A DNA stretch of 43,938 nucleotides. Source: a virus. The DNA lies in the IMG/VR virus record IMGVR_UViG_3300040856_002179, positions 1 to 43,938 of that record, one strand, 5' to 3'. Both the position numbers and the translations under genes were made by a program. The notes under the pieces were generated by a model that worked only from the letters and a program-made list of their open reading frames with translations, made no database searches and was not told where the DNA came from. Shown in pieces: positions 31,023-39,400 of this stretch. How positions within the stretch are numbered: the stretch's first letter is position 1; every line of letters begins with the position of its first letter.

Positions 31023-32767
31023 TGCAACATTTTTATGATGGACAAATACGTAGATATGTGACACAAATTGTACGTGCGTTAAGTAAATTTTCTTACAAAG
31101 ATGGAGACGGGGATTTAAAGGAAATTCCTGTGATGTATGGCGACTTGACTAGACAAGTTGCAAATATTATGCGTGACAATAGTGAAAACAAGTTACCTAG
31201 TGCTCCAAGAATGGCGGTATATATTACTGCATTAGATCCAGACAGAACTAGAACAAGTGATTTTAGTTTTATTAGCAAAGCAAATATTAGAGAAAAAGAG
31301 TTTGACGAGAGTACAAATAGTTATGTTGCTAGTCAAGCAAAAGGATATACGGTTGAAAGATTGCATCCTATTCCTTATCAGTTAACCGTTAATGTTGATG
31401 TTTGGAGCACCAACACTGATCAAAAATTGCAAATCTTAGAACAAATTTTTATGTTGTTTAATCCTAGTTTAGAATTCCAAACAACAGACAACTATTTAGA
31501 CTGGACTAGTTTAACTATATTAAATTTAGAAAGTACAACTTGGAGTAGTAGAAGTATACCTGCTGGAACAGAAAGTGAAATAGATGTTAGTACACTTACA
31601 TTTACAACACCTATTTGGATTTCACCTCCTACAAAAGTAAAGAAACTTGGTATTATTTCAGATATTATTACAGGCATATATAATTTAGATCAAGGTACAA
31701 TAGAGTTAGACGGCTTTACACCAGAAAATGGAAACGCAAGTCTTGGATCAAATAGTGGAACTATATTAGGTAATCTAAGCAATCCATTAATGACTTCGTA
31801 CAGAAACTTTGATATAAATGTGTCAAACAACACTGCTCAACTTGTAGTTAATCGTATATTTGGAATAGGCGATATATCTTGGTACAATGTTTTTGAAGCA
31901 GAACTTCCTGCACAATTCCAAGCAAACATAAGTCAAATAGAATTAAATAGAGAAGATTTACCTATACCTGTATTAGGTACTTTTAATATAAACGATGCTG
32001 ATAAAAATACACTTAACATAACATGGATAGAAGATACTTTGCCTACAGATACTTCAATTGAAGGCCCTGCAAGGAATTCTAACATGTATACAAGTGTAGA
32101 TAGAATAATAAATCCACAAACATTTAATCCTACATCGTCAAAGGTACCAGGACTTAGATACTTGCTAACAGCACCTATTGGTTCAAAATACGAAAAAAGA
32201 TTTACTGCTACAACAAGCACTAACATAATACAAACTGGATTAGACTATTATGTTGATAACTTAGACCCAGGCAGTTTTGCATCAGGTGCAGCGTTTCCTG
32301 TATCTCCATCAATAGGAGATTTCTTTAAACTTACAACAGACAACAAAGTTTATGTTTACGACAATGGATGGAACGACATTGAATCAGTCACTGACGCATA
32401 TGTTAGTGTTAATAATGAAGAAGTTACCTTTACAATCGAAAACAGAGGTGGTGAATATTTCATAATACTAGATGAAGATTACGTAACCGATGACGTTGTA
32501 TATTATGAATTAAATTTAAACAACGACGGTCCTGATGCATGGAAAAGTAACGCAGGTAATGATTTCTTAGCTGATAGTAACGACATAATCGAATGGGACG
32601 GTTCTAAGTGGAATGTTATATTTAATGCAGATAACGCATCAGGAAGTACATATACTACCAACTTACACGATGCTGTTCAATATGTGTATACACCAACAAT
32701 AAGAAATTACTGGTACAAGTCTATAGACGGACATTATCCAAAATCAACTTGGAGAATTGTTTTATAA
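31022..32767 (+). CDS. 15: gp15 tail completion/sheath-stabilising protein, enlarged
   Basis: A 581-aa protein. The first 210 residues match gp15 of marine T4-like phages (MQHFYDGQIRRYVTQIVRALSKFSYKDGDG, SAPRMAVYITALDPDRTRTSDFSFI, LHPIPYQLTVNVDVWSTNTDQKLQILEQIFMLFNP, TPIWISPPTKVKKLGII). gp15 caps the tail tube and sheath and joins tail to head. T4 gp15 has 272 residues, so there is a large C-terminal extension here of about 330 residues rich in Asp, Asn and Thr. The last part contains fibre-like short blocks (GDFFKLTTDNKVYVYDNGWNDIE). It is translated from the gp14 mRNA through a TAATG overlap. Confidence 0.85.
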   Translation: MQHFYDGQIRRYVTQIVRALSKFSYKDGDGDLKEIPVMYGDLTRQVANIMRDNSENKLPSAPRMAVYITALDPDRTRTSDFSFISKANIREKEFDESTNSYVASQAKGYTVERLHPIPYQLTVNVDVWSTNTDQKLQILEQIFMLFNPSLEFQTTDNYLDWTSLTILNLESTTWSSRSIPAGTESEIDVSTLTFTTPIWISPPTKVKKLGIISDIITGIYNLDQGTIELDGFTPENGNASLGSNSGTILGNLSNPLMTSYRNFDINVSNNTAQLVVNRIFGIGDISWYNVFEAELPAQFQANISQIELNREDLPIPVLGTFNINDADKNTLNITWIEDTLPTDTSIEGPARNSNMYTSVDRIINPQTFNPTSSKVPGLRYLLTAPIGSKYEKRFTATTSTNIIQTGLDYYVDNLDPGSFASGAAFPVSPSIGDFFKLTTDNKVYVYDNGWNDIESVTDAYVSVNNEEVTFTIENRGGEYFIILDEDYVTDDVVYYELNLNNDGPDAWKSNAGNDFLADSNDIIEWDGSKWNVIFNADNASGSTYTTNLHDAVQYVYTPTIRNYWYKSIDGHYPKSTWRIVL

Positions 32768-32774
32768 CTAAGTA
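32767..32774 (+). promoter_or_regulatory. Late-like motif ACTAAGTA next to the Nudix start
   Basis: ACTAAGTA overlaps the end of gp15 and ends five bases before the ATG at 32780. It belongs with TAAGTA-type motifs at 18637-18644 and 19222-19228, a variant of the TAAATA core. Confidence 0.35.
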
Positions 32775-32779
32775 TTTTT

Positions 32780-33223
32780 ATGAATAAAATTATTTGTAGT
32801 GGTGCTTTATTTTATAGTTTAAAAACAAAAAAATTCTTATTATTACACCGTACTAAATCGAGACAAAATAATGTATGGGGACTAGTAGGTGGAAAAAATG
32901 AAGGTTGTGAAACTCCTTGGGAAGGGTTACAACGTGAAGTAAAAGAAGAAATTGGTAAATCTCATAAAATTATAAAAACTATTCCATTAGAAACGTTTAT
33001 AAGCAGCGACGAAGTTTTTAATTTTCACACATACTTGTGCGTAGTAGAAAATGAATTTTTACCAATTTTAAATAGTGAACACGATGGGTATGCTTGGGTA
33101 AATTTAAATTCCTGGCCTAAACCATTACATCAAGGATTAATGAAAACTCTACGTAACAAAGATAATCAGCAAAAACTTAAAACTTTAATAGATTTGTTAG
33201 ATGTCATTGATATAGTAAATTAA
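32780..33223 (+). CDS. Nudix hydrolase
   Basis: A 147-aa protein with a complete Nudix box: GKNEGCE, then seven residues, then REVKEEIGK (residues about 38-60), matching GX5EX7REUXEEXGU. Nudix enzymes hydrolyse nucleoside diphosphates linked to another group, such as damaged dNTPs, NDP-sugars, NAD or capped RNA. The substrate here cannot be told. T4 encodes a Nudix protein (NudE) but similarity to it cannot be judged by eye. The gene follows gp15 and ends in a 20-base overlap with the convergent 666-aa glycosyltransferase-like gene. Its nearness to sugar enzymes makes NDP-sugars a possible substrate. Confidence 0.88.
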   Translation: MNKIICSGALFYSLKTKKFLLLHRTKSRQNNVWGLVGGKNEGCETPWEGLQREVKEEIGKSHKIIKTIPLETFISSDEVFNFHTYLCVVENEFLPILNSEHDGYAWVNLNSWPKPLHQGLMKTLRNKDNQQKLKTLIDLLDVIDIVN

Positions 33224-35204
33224 ATTGTTCTTGTAGCCACTCAAAATCATTTATTTTACGCAAATCATCAGGAGATTGTGCATACTTTTCACCGTATTTT
33301 CTGCCGTGAATAGCACCTGCTATCGCTGCATCACCAAACGGTTTGTCTTTACCTCTTGTACACCATGCATCTAGTCTGAATTCAGTTTCATCGTCTTTTT
33401 GTCTGTGTATTGTTTTACTAGCAAGTTTTGCACATTCTCTAAACGCACTACGCCATGTGCTAAATTCGTCTGTATTAAATGCAGTTGTATTACTCATGCT
33501 TTCAATACCTTTGAATTTGTTACTAATACTTGTTGTCATATCTGGCTTTGTTATATCCATGTCAAGTGTTAATTTTCTTGGTAATAACTTAACACCACCA
33601 TAACCATAAACTAGATTATTAATTGGATTATAACTTCTCCAAACATGTACCGTATTTTTACCATCTATATCATAATGTGCAATCTGATAATCAAAATTAA
33701 AATCATCAAGAATTTGTGCATCGCCATCAACTACCCAAAACATTTCTGTAGTACAAATTTTAGCTGCCATAATATGTGCTTGATGAATGCCTTTTATACC
33801 ATGCACACGTCTTGCCTTAGGAAACCGTTCTTTTAGTTTTTCGTAATTTTCATCTGCGTTTGGTTCGTTATAACTAATAAACACTATATCATATTTAGAA
33901 GGAATACTTGCTATTTCGTTATGCTCTTTCTTATTTGCAAAAAATCTGTATTCAAATTCTTTCCGTGTAATATGTTGAGATTTTGGTACAAGTGCTAAAC
34001 CATCATAAAATTTACCATTTTTCCAAACATGTGCAATATTACGATCAAATGTTTCGTGATGGCTTATGTAATAATCAAAGTTGAAATCTTCGACAATATT
34101 TGTTCCAGGATAAATCATCCAAAACATATCTGTCTTACAATTTTGTAATGCATCAAGATAATGCTTGTATTCTTTTACATGCCATTTGTTAAAACTTTTA
34201 GGATATCCTGCAACAATATCTAATTCTTTTTTATTAACATAAAATCTGTGTTCAATTTCTTTTTGTGTTACTTTTACATTTTTAGGCATTAACACAATGC
34301 CATCTGTGTACTCTCCGTTTTTAAATACATGTACTACATCGCTATCTTTTTTCTCAACATGATAATTAAAAGCAAAATCAAAATTAGGTGTTACATCGCT
34401 TGGAACACTCCAAAACATATTTGTTTTACAAATCTCAAGTGCGTTTAAATAATCATTATAATTATTAATAGTGTGAATTTCATACGGTTCAGGATCACTG
34501 GCTATAATTTTAATTTGTTTCTTTTTTGCATAAAATCTATAATCAAGTTCTTTTTGATTAAAATAATAATCCTTTGGAATTAAAGCAACACCGTCAAAGC
34601 AATCACCTTTACCATTTGCAAACACATGTACATTGTCTAAACTCCAATCATCTGGTGAATAATTAAATTGGAATGTTTCACGTAAAGCAATGTCATCATA
34701 AATTACCCAAAACATGTCTGTACTTGACATTTGCTGGGCATGTATTTCATTATCTGCTTGTAATAAATTTTTAAATTTTAACTTGAGATTGTAATATTTA
34801 ATTCGATTTTCGCCAATATAAAAAATATCAAATTTACTTTTACCTTTGTATGGATCATAAATTGATGCCACATAATCGTGTTGCTTTATATCATATGTTC
34901 CTGCTTTAGTTGGAATTAGTTGTACAGACTCCCAACTTTTAACTTTACCGCTTGCTTTATATGTTTCTTTAAATTGATGTATTTTTAACTCAGAATTAGG
35001 AGCAGGTTTCATATGAATTGGAAACTTGGATTCTAATTTAACACCTGGATCAACTAGCCATACATAATCACTATGTCCTTCCCAGTCTTCTATTTCTTGT
35101 TTATAGTTAACAATAGGATAATGATTAAAAATATTGTTTTTTATTACCGTATTATTAGAAAATAAACTATTTGTTTCTATTCCAAATTTATCAAATACAT
35201 TCAT
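33204..35204 (-). CDS. Tandem-repeat glycosyltransferase-like protein
   Basis: A 666-aa protein made of at least four repeats. The repeat opens with (C/S)xT(D/N/E)MFW at residues about 162, 261, 358 and 486, followed by a DxxF(N/D/Q)F(D/N)Y block, a VHVxxNG(K/E) block and a final DGxxLxPK. A more degenerate copy starts near residue 47 (DYVWLVDPG). Only the last copy keeps an acidic VVDGDAQI in the DXD position and the fuller NNLVYGYGGVKLLPR. Residues 438-475 (YDIVFISYNEPNADENYEKL, RFPKARRVHG) look like the first part of a GT-A domain. The C-terminal 110 residues (FNTDEFSTWRSAFRECAKLA) are different. I infer a glycosyltransferase whose single active copy is preceded by inactive repeats. It is coupled to the GT2 gene through ATGA. 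Confidence 0.75.
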   Translation of the reverse strand: MNVFDKFGIETNSLFSNNTVIKNNIFNHYPIVNYKQEIEDWEGHSDYVWLVDPGVKLESKFPIHMKPAPNSELKIHQFKETYKASGKVKSWESVQLIPTKAGTYDIKQHDYVASIYDPYKGKSKFDIFYIGENRIKYYNLKLKFKNLLQADNEIHAQQMSSTDMFWVIYDDIALRETFQFNYSPDDWSLDNVHVFANGKGDCFDGVALIPKDYYFNQKELDYRFYAKKKQIKIIASDPEPYEIHTINNYNDYLNALEICKTNMFWSVPSDVTPNFDFAFNYHVEKKDSDVVHVFKNGEYTDGIVLMPKNVKVTQKEIEHRFYVNKKELDIVAGYPKSFNKWHVKEYKHYLDALQNCKTDMFWMIYPGTNIVEDFNFDYYISHHETFDRNIAHVWKNGKFYDGLALVPKSQHITRKEFEYRFFANKKEHNEIASIPSKYDIVFISYNEPNADENYEKLKERFPKARRVHGIKGIHQAHIMAAKICTTEMFWVVDGDAQILDDFNFDYQIAHYDIDGKNTVHVWRSYNPINNLVYGYGGVKLLPRKLTLDMDITKPDMTTSISNKFKGIESMSNTTAFNTDEFSTWRSAFRECAKLASKTIHRQKDDETEFRLDAWCTRGKDKPFGDAAIAGAIHGRKYGEKYAQSPDDLRKINDFEWLQEQFNLLYQ
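33575..35075 (-). repeat. Protein-level tandem repeats in the 666-aa gene
   Basis: Four clear and one weak copies of a unit of about 97-128 residues, judged from the spacing of the MFW motif (99, 97 and 128 residues apart) and the recurring VHV and LxPK blocks. DNA identity between copies looks low, so the duplications are old. Confidence 0.75.
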
Positions 35205-35797
35205 GTTATAAATCCAAACGCTTTTGTTCCAAGGTGCGCTACATTTTTACTTACATCAACATCAACAAATATTTCATAATTGTGATCGTTTGCTAATTTA
35301 CAAAACCAGATATCTTCACCACTAAACGTATTGTCTTCTTCGTTGTATGTGTGATTATAATAAGGTTTTGGTAAGTTTACATATACATCTTTTTTCACTA
35401 GCATACAACCCATTCCTACTGCCCAAACTTTGTGTAATCCAAATTCAGCAGTTAGTCTAAGATTGATATTTTCTTCGTTTACAAATGCTACATTTTTGTA
35501 AGGTTTGTATCTAGTGCTGTAAGTACATGCAGTAATATCTTTATTGTGTACAGCTAGTCTTTCAAATATTGTAGCTGGTATATGCATGTCAGAATCTAAC
35601 CAAAGCAGATAGTCTGCATCAGTTTCTAAAACTTCATCTACAATTGCATTTCTACTTTGCGCAATTACACTACCTAACACAATGTGTATAGAAAAATCTA
35701 CATTGTTTTTTGTAAGATTAGATGTAATTAATGCTAGAGATCGAGCAAATGCTGTGTGTACTTGATCTCTAGCAGGAATGCATAGAGCAACTTTCAT
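35201..35797 (-). CDS. GT2-type glycosyltransferase
   Basis: A 198-aa glycosyltransferase of the GT-A fold. MKVALCIPARDQVHTAF is the first strand and nucleotide loop, ADYLLWLDSDMHIPATIFERL holds the DXD motif (DSD at about 68-70), and the later FSGEDIWFCKLANDHNYEIFVDVDV supplies the ED catalytic-base region followed by a strand with HLG. Length is that of a single domain with no membrane anchor. It lies between the 133-aa gene and the tandem-repeat protein, which it overlaps by four bases, so the two probably act on the same acceptor. Confidence 0.85.
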   Translation of the reverse strand: MKVALCIPARDQVHTAFARSLALITSNLTKNNVDFSIHIVLGSVIAQSRNAIVDEVLETDADYLLWLDSDMHIPATIFERLAVHNKDITACTYSTRYKPYKNVAFVNEENINLRLTAEFGLHKVWAVGMGCMLVKKDVYVNLPKPYYNHTYNEEDNTFSGEDIWFCKLANDHNYEIFVDVDVSKNVAHLGTKAFGFIT

Positions 35798-35800
35798 GTT

Positions 35801-36202
35801 TTACAAATTAGGCACTGCTTCTGAGTTTAATTCTTGTTCTGCCGAAACGGTTGCTTCGTTTATTTCACGTGCAACGGTTGTACAAACTTTTACTGCTTCT
35901 GCAAAATCAGCAGCAGGTAAACAATGCATTGCAGTCATATTATCAGGTTGTACTTTACCAATAGTAATTAAGTCTGACGCTGCTGCGTGTCCAAATGCAT
36001 GAATCCATTGCATTCTATCTTCGTCTTCAAACCGTGCTAATACAGCATCTTCTGTATCGCCGTTGCAAATTGTTTCTTTGATTGCTGTTACATGAGCTGT
36101 TTCTTCGTCAGTCCATGATTCAGCATTTAATGCCATTAGTTTTCTGCTAGGTGTATACAGGCCTGCAAGAAAAATATTTTCAATTTCGTATTTACTACGC
36201 AT
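35801..36202 (-). CDS. Small protein of unknown function
   Basis: A 133-aa, largely helical and acidic protein (TDEETAHVTAIKETICNG, DTEDAVLARFEDEDRMQWIHAFGHAAASDLITIG). I recognise no family. Two Cys and several His are present without a clear metal pattern. It has a good AGGAG site seven bases before the ATG and follows a 57-aa gene within one transcript. The stop is three bases before the GT2 start. Confidence 0.65.
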   Translation of the reverse strand: MRSKYEIENIFLAGLYTPSRKLMALNAESWTDEETAHVTAIKETICNGDTEDAVLARFEDEDRMQWIHAFGHAAASDLITIGKVQPDNMTAMHCLPAADFAEAVKVCTTVAREINEATVSAEQELNSEAVPNL

Positions 36203-36213
36203 AGTTGCTCCTA

Positions 36214-36387
36214 TTATGTTGCTGGGAAATAATATCCGCCAAATGAGGCACTTAAACTAATACTACCCGATGTGATACCAATAAATGCACCAAGTGTACC
36301 TCTTAAGTCAATAGGAGTAGTACTGCTTCCAAAATAGTTGCGTACTTGGCTCATTGTTATTTGGGATCCTGTTGCGGGTAATGCCAT
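36214..36387 (-). CDS. 57-aa putative structural protein
   Basis: A short complete frame translating to MALPATGSQITMSQVRNYFG, then SSTTPIDLRGTLGAFIGITS, then GSISLSASFGGYYFPAT. The start MALP-x-GSQI-x-MSQV is a pattern common at the start of small tail or fibre proteins in marine phages, and the Gly/Ser-rich second half with aromatic end fits a fibre tip or virion decoration. GAAGG lies eight bases before the ATG. It is the first gene after the perfect sigma70 promoter and before the 133-aa gene, 12 bases apart. Function is inferred from composition only. Confidence 0.7.
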   Translation of the reverse strand: MALPATGSQITMSQVRNYFGSSTTPIDLRGTLGAFIGITSGSISLSASFGGYYFPAT

Positions 36388-36409
36388 TTATCGTACCTTC
36401 ATTTTAAAC

Positions 36410-36438
36410 ATTATATAGGTTTATTTACTCTTTGTCAA
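36410..36438 (-). promoter_or_regulatory. Perfect consensus sigma70 promoter
   Basis: Minus strand: TTGACA (36438-36433), a 17-base spacer, TATAAT (36415-36410). Both hexamers and the spacer are ideal. It drives the 57-aa gene (ATG at 36387) and probably the 133-aa, GT2 and tandem-repeat genes. Confidence 0.85.
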
Positions 36439-36440
36439 GT

Positions 36441-36466
36441 GGAGTAAGCAAAAAAATGCTTACTCC
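36441..36466 (-). terminator. Stem-loop at the end of the fibre gene
   Basis: A perfect 10-bp stem GGAGTAAGCA/TGCTTACTCC with a six-base loop. The fibre stop codon (36462-36460) lies inside the stem. On the minus strand the bases after it are ACTTGACA, without a T run, so termination in that direction is uncertain; the T run is on the plus strand. The sigma70 promoter starts two bases later. Confidence 0.5.
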
Positions 36467-39400
36467 TTTTTCTCTATTAATTTATTAACAAGTTCTTTTA
36501 ACTCGTCAATTTGTTTTGCTTGTGCTTCTATTTTTGCATCAGCTTCTTTTAATGCTTCAACAAGCACTGCACCTAGTTTATCATATTTTACGGTTTTGTA
36601 ATCATGATCACCGCCGAGTGGTGCTTTTTCTATCAGTTCAGGCAATACAGCTTCAACTTCTTGAGCACTTACACCAATTTGCATACGATCGTTTTCATAA
36701 CCTAATGATGTAGCTAATTCATTTTGTGTGAATCTATAACCATTTAGTTTGTTAACAATATCTAAAGCACCGTCTACTTTACCATGGAAGTCTTTTAGAC
36801 GTTCATCTGAATAGTAAGCAGTAACTTCTCCTTGTGCTCTTACAGCACTATTAGTGTAAATAATACCAGAATGTATTGTACCGCCGTTCCAAACTTGATC
36901 TAGGTCAACTTGTGCAGCAACATTTGTCAATGCAGCGAAGTTTCCTAAGCCGCCAGGATCAGTGCCGTCTGCAATCCAGTTCTTCATTGTCCAACCACCG
37001 CTTTGGTAGTTGTCGCCTGATAAATATGCGGTTACAGAGTTTGTGCCTTCATCTAAGTAAACTTGAAGTAAAGCACCATCATATGTGCTGCCTTCTTTGA
37101 TACGGATATATCTAATAGGCGATCCGCTGTACTTACCACAACTTAAGACGTTGATACCATTACCAGCACCGTAGTGGTGCGTTGCATAAAAGTCCACAGA
37201 TTGGTGTCTACCACTTGCAGTGTCTCTTATTCCAAATCTAGCACTTGCTCTGTTACCAGAGTTAACAGCAATTGTATACCAACCTGCAGCTCTGTTTGAA
37301 CTACTTGTACCTGTTACACTATTTCCATCTATTCTGGCAAATGCTGTGCTGTCTAAACCATCTAGTGTTCCTGCGTTCGTAGCAAAGTTAGCATTTGTTG
37401 CATTTGTTGCATTAGTAGCACTATCTGCAAATCCTGCTGAAATCTTCTGCCAACTGCCGAAACTGCCAGCTTCTTCATAACGTATTGCAATATATGGTGT
37501 TGTAACATTACGTCCAAATGCCATTTGAGCACTATAGTTATTGTAGTTGGAACCTATGCTGTAACGTGCATGATAGTATTGTGTTGCACCATTTAAACCT
37601 GGACCGTTTGCGGTACCTTGTACAAAGTGACCACCAAATAATGCAGTATTGTTAAATGTGTTAAAGTCAGTATAAGTACCATGAGAGAAATCATGTCCCC
37701 ATGACATTTCACTAGCCTGTTGTCCGTCAACGGTATCAGCATCTAGTCCTGATCCTGCTCCATCGTTACCTTGGTGCCAAACAACGTTACTTCCGACTTT
37801 ATAACCAAACGGTGAGTTAACCCCTGTATCGTCTAAAATTTGGAAGTGAATTTTATTACCATCTTCTGGTTCATAGAAGTCAAGACCTTCAGGTGTTGCT
37901 TTAATTGCCATATCAATACCGGCATCACTTGTTCCATTAAAGTGAATTTCTGGAGTAGCACTTTGTAAAGTTAAAATACCGCCAGTGAATGTATCAGCAG
38001 CGTCACTACGTAAGAATTGAGAGCTATCTAAAGTATCAAGTGTTGTAGCATCGACGTTAGTTAACCCACTACCGTTACCAGTAAATGTGCTTGTACCAAT
38101 GTTAATGTTACCAAATGTTGTAGTAATTTCACCTGCTGCAAGAGCACCAGTACCAGTTAAGTTGCTGTATGTACCATCAATACGTGCGTTAGGAACCGTA
38201 CCTTGTGACAAGTTACTTGCATTTAGGTTTGTGATGCCGCCGCCTGCGCCGTTAAATCCGCCACTATAGATGGCACCTTGTACACCTAAACCACCGTTAA
38301 TTTTAACTGCACCAGTAGTTGTACTTGTACTTGCTGTTGTGTTAGTAAATGTTTTCACACCAGCCATTGATTGTGTGCCACCTAGACGTGCACCGGCAAC
38401 CGTACCGCTTGACAAGTTACTCGCACTCAATGTTGTTAGTCCACTACCATTACCGGTAAATGTACTTGTGCCAATATCAATGTTACCAAAGCCACTTGTG
38501 ATACTACCGCTGTTTAATGCACCAGTGCCTGTGATACTTCCTTGGTGTTGTGTTACACTTGAAGCACTGATTGCAGCATCCTCTATAACACTACTTGATA
38601 CTGATTTAACTTGGTTAGCATTAATATTTGTAATACCAGATCCATTACCTGAGAATATACTTGTACCAATGTTAATATTGCCAAAACCACTTGTAATACT
38701 ACCCGAATTTAAAGCACCAGTTCCTGTAATACTTGCTTGGTGTTGTGTAACACCACTTGCTTGAATACGTGCATCTGGTATGGTACCACTTGTTAAGTTT
38801 GCAGCACTCATATCACCTATAAAGTTGTCTGCACGTATATCTTTTGCAACATACAAACCACCTGACATTTTTACTGCTGCACTACCTGCTGCAAATGTTG
38901 CACCTGTTGCGTTTGTAGCATCTGTAAATGTTACAAGATTATTAGCAGCAAGAGTAGTAAATGCACCAGTGCTTGGTGTAGTTGAACCAATTGGAACATT
39001 ATCAATTGCACTAATTGTAAGAACACCGTCTACATTTAAGTTACCATCAATATCTGCATTGTTTCTAATTCTTGTAGTGCCTGTAGTAGCACCCATTTCT
39101 AATAATGTTGCAGCCTGTGCAAATGCAACGGTTGTAGCATTATCTTTTATTAAGTTAAATGTACCTGTTTCGTCGGTGTTAATTTGTGTGCCGTTAACAT
39201 TTAGATTACCTGCTAATGTTGTGGTAGCATTTCTAATTGTAGTTGTACCAGTTGTAGCACCAATAGTAATACCTGTACCTGCTCCTCCAAAGTTAATTGT
39301 AGTTGGTGTAGCATTAGCAATATTTACGGTTGCATCACTAAATGTTAAATCGCCGCCGTCTATATTAATATCACCATCAACATCTAAATTATTTCTTATT

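Noticed and set aside
33575-35075. CRISPR-like or DNA-level direct repeats
   Set aside because: The repetition is at the protein level with about 100-residue period and low DNA similarity. It lacks short identical repeats with spacers.
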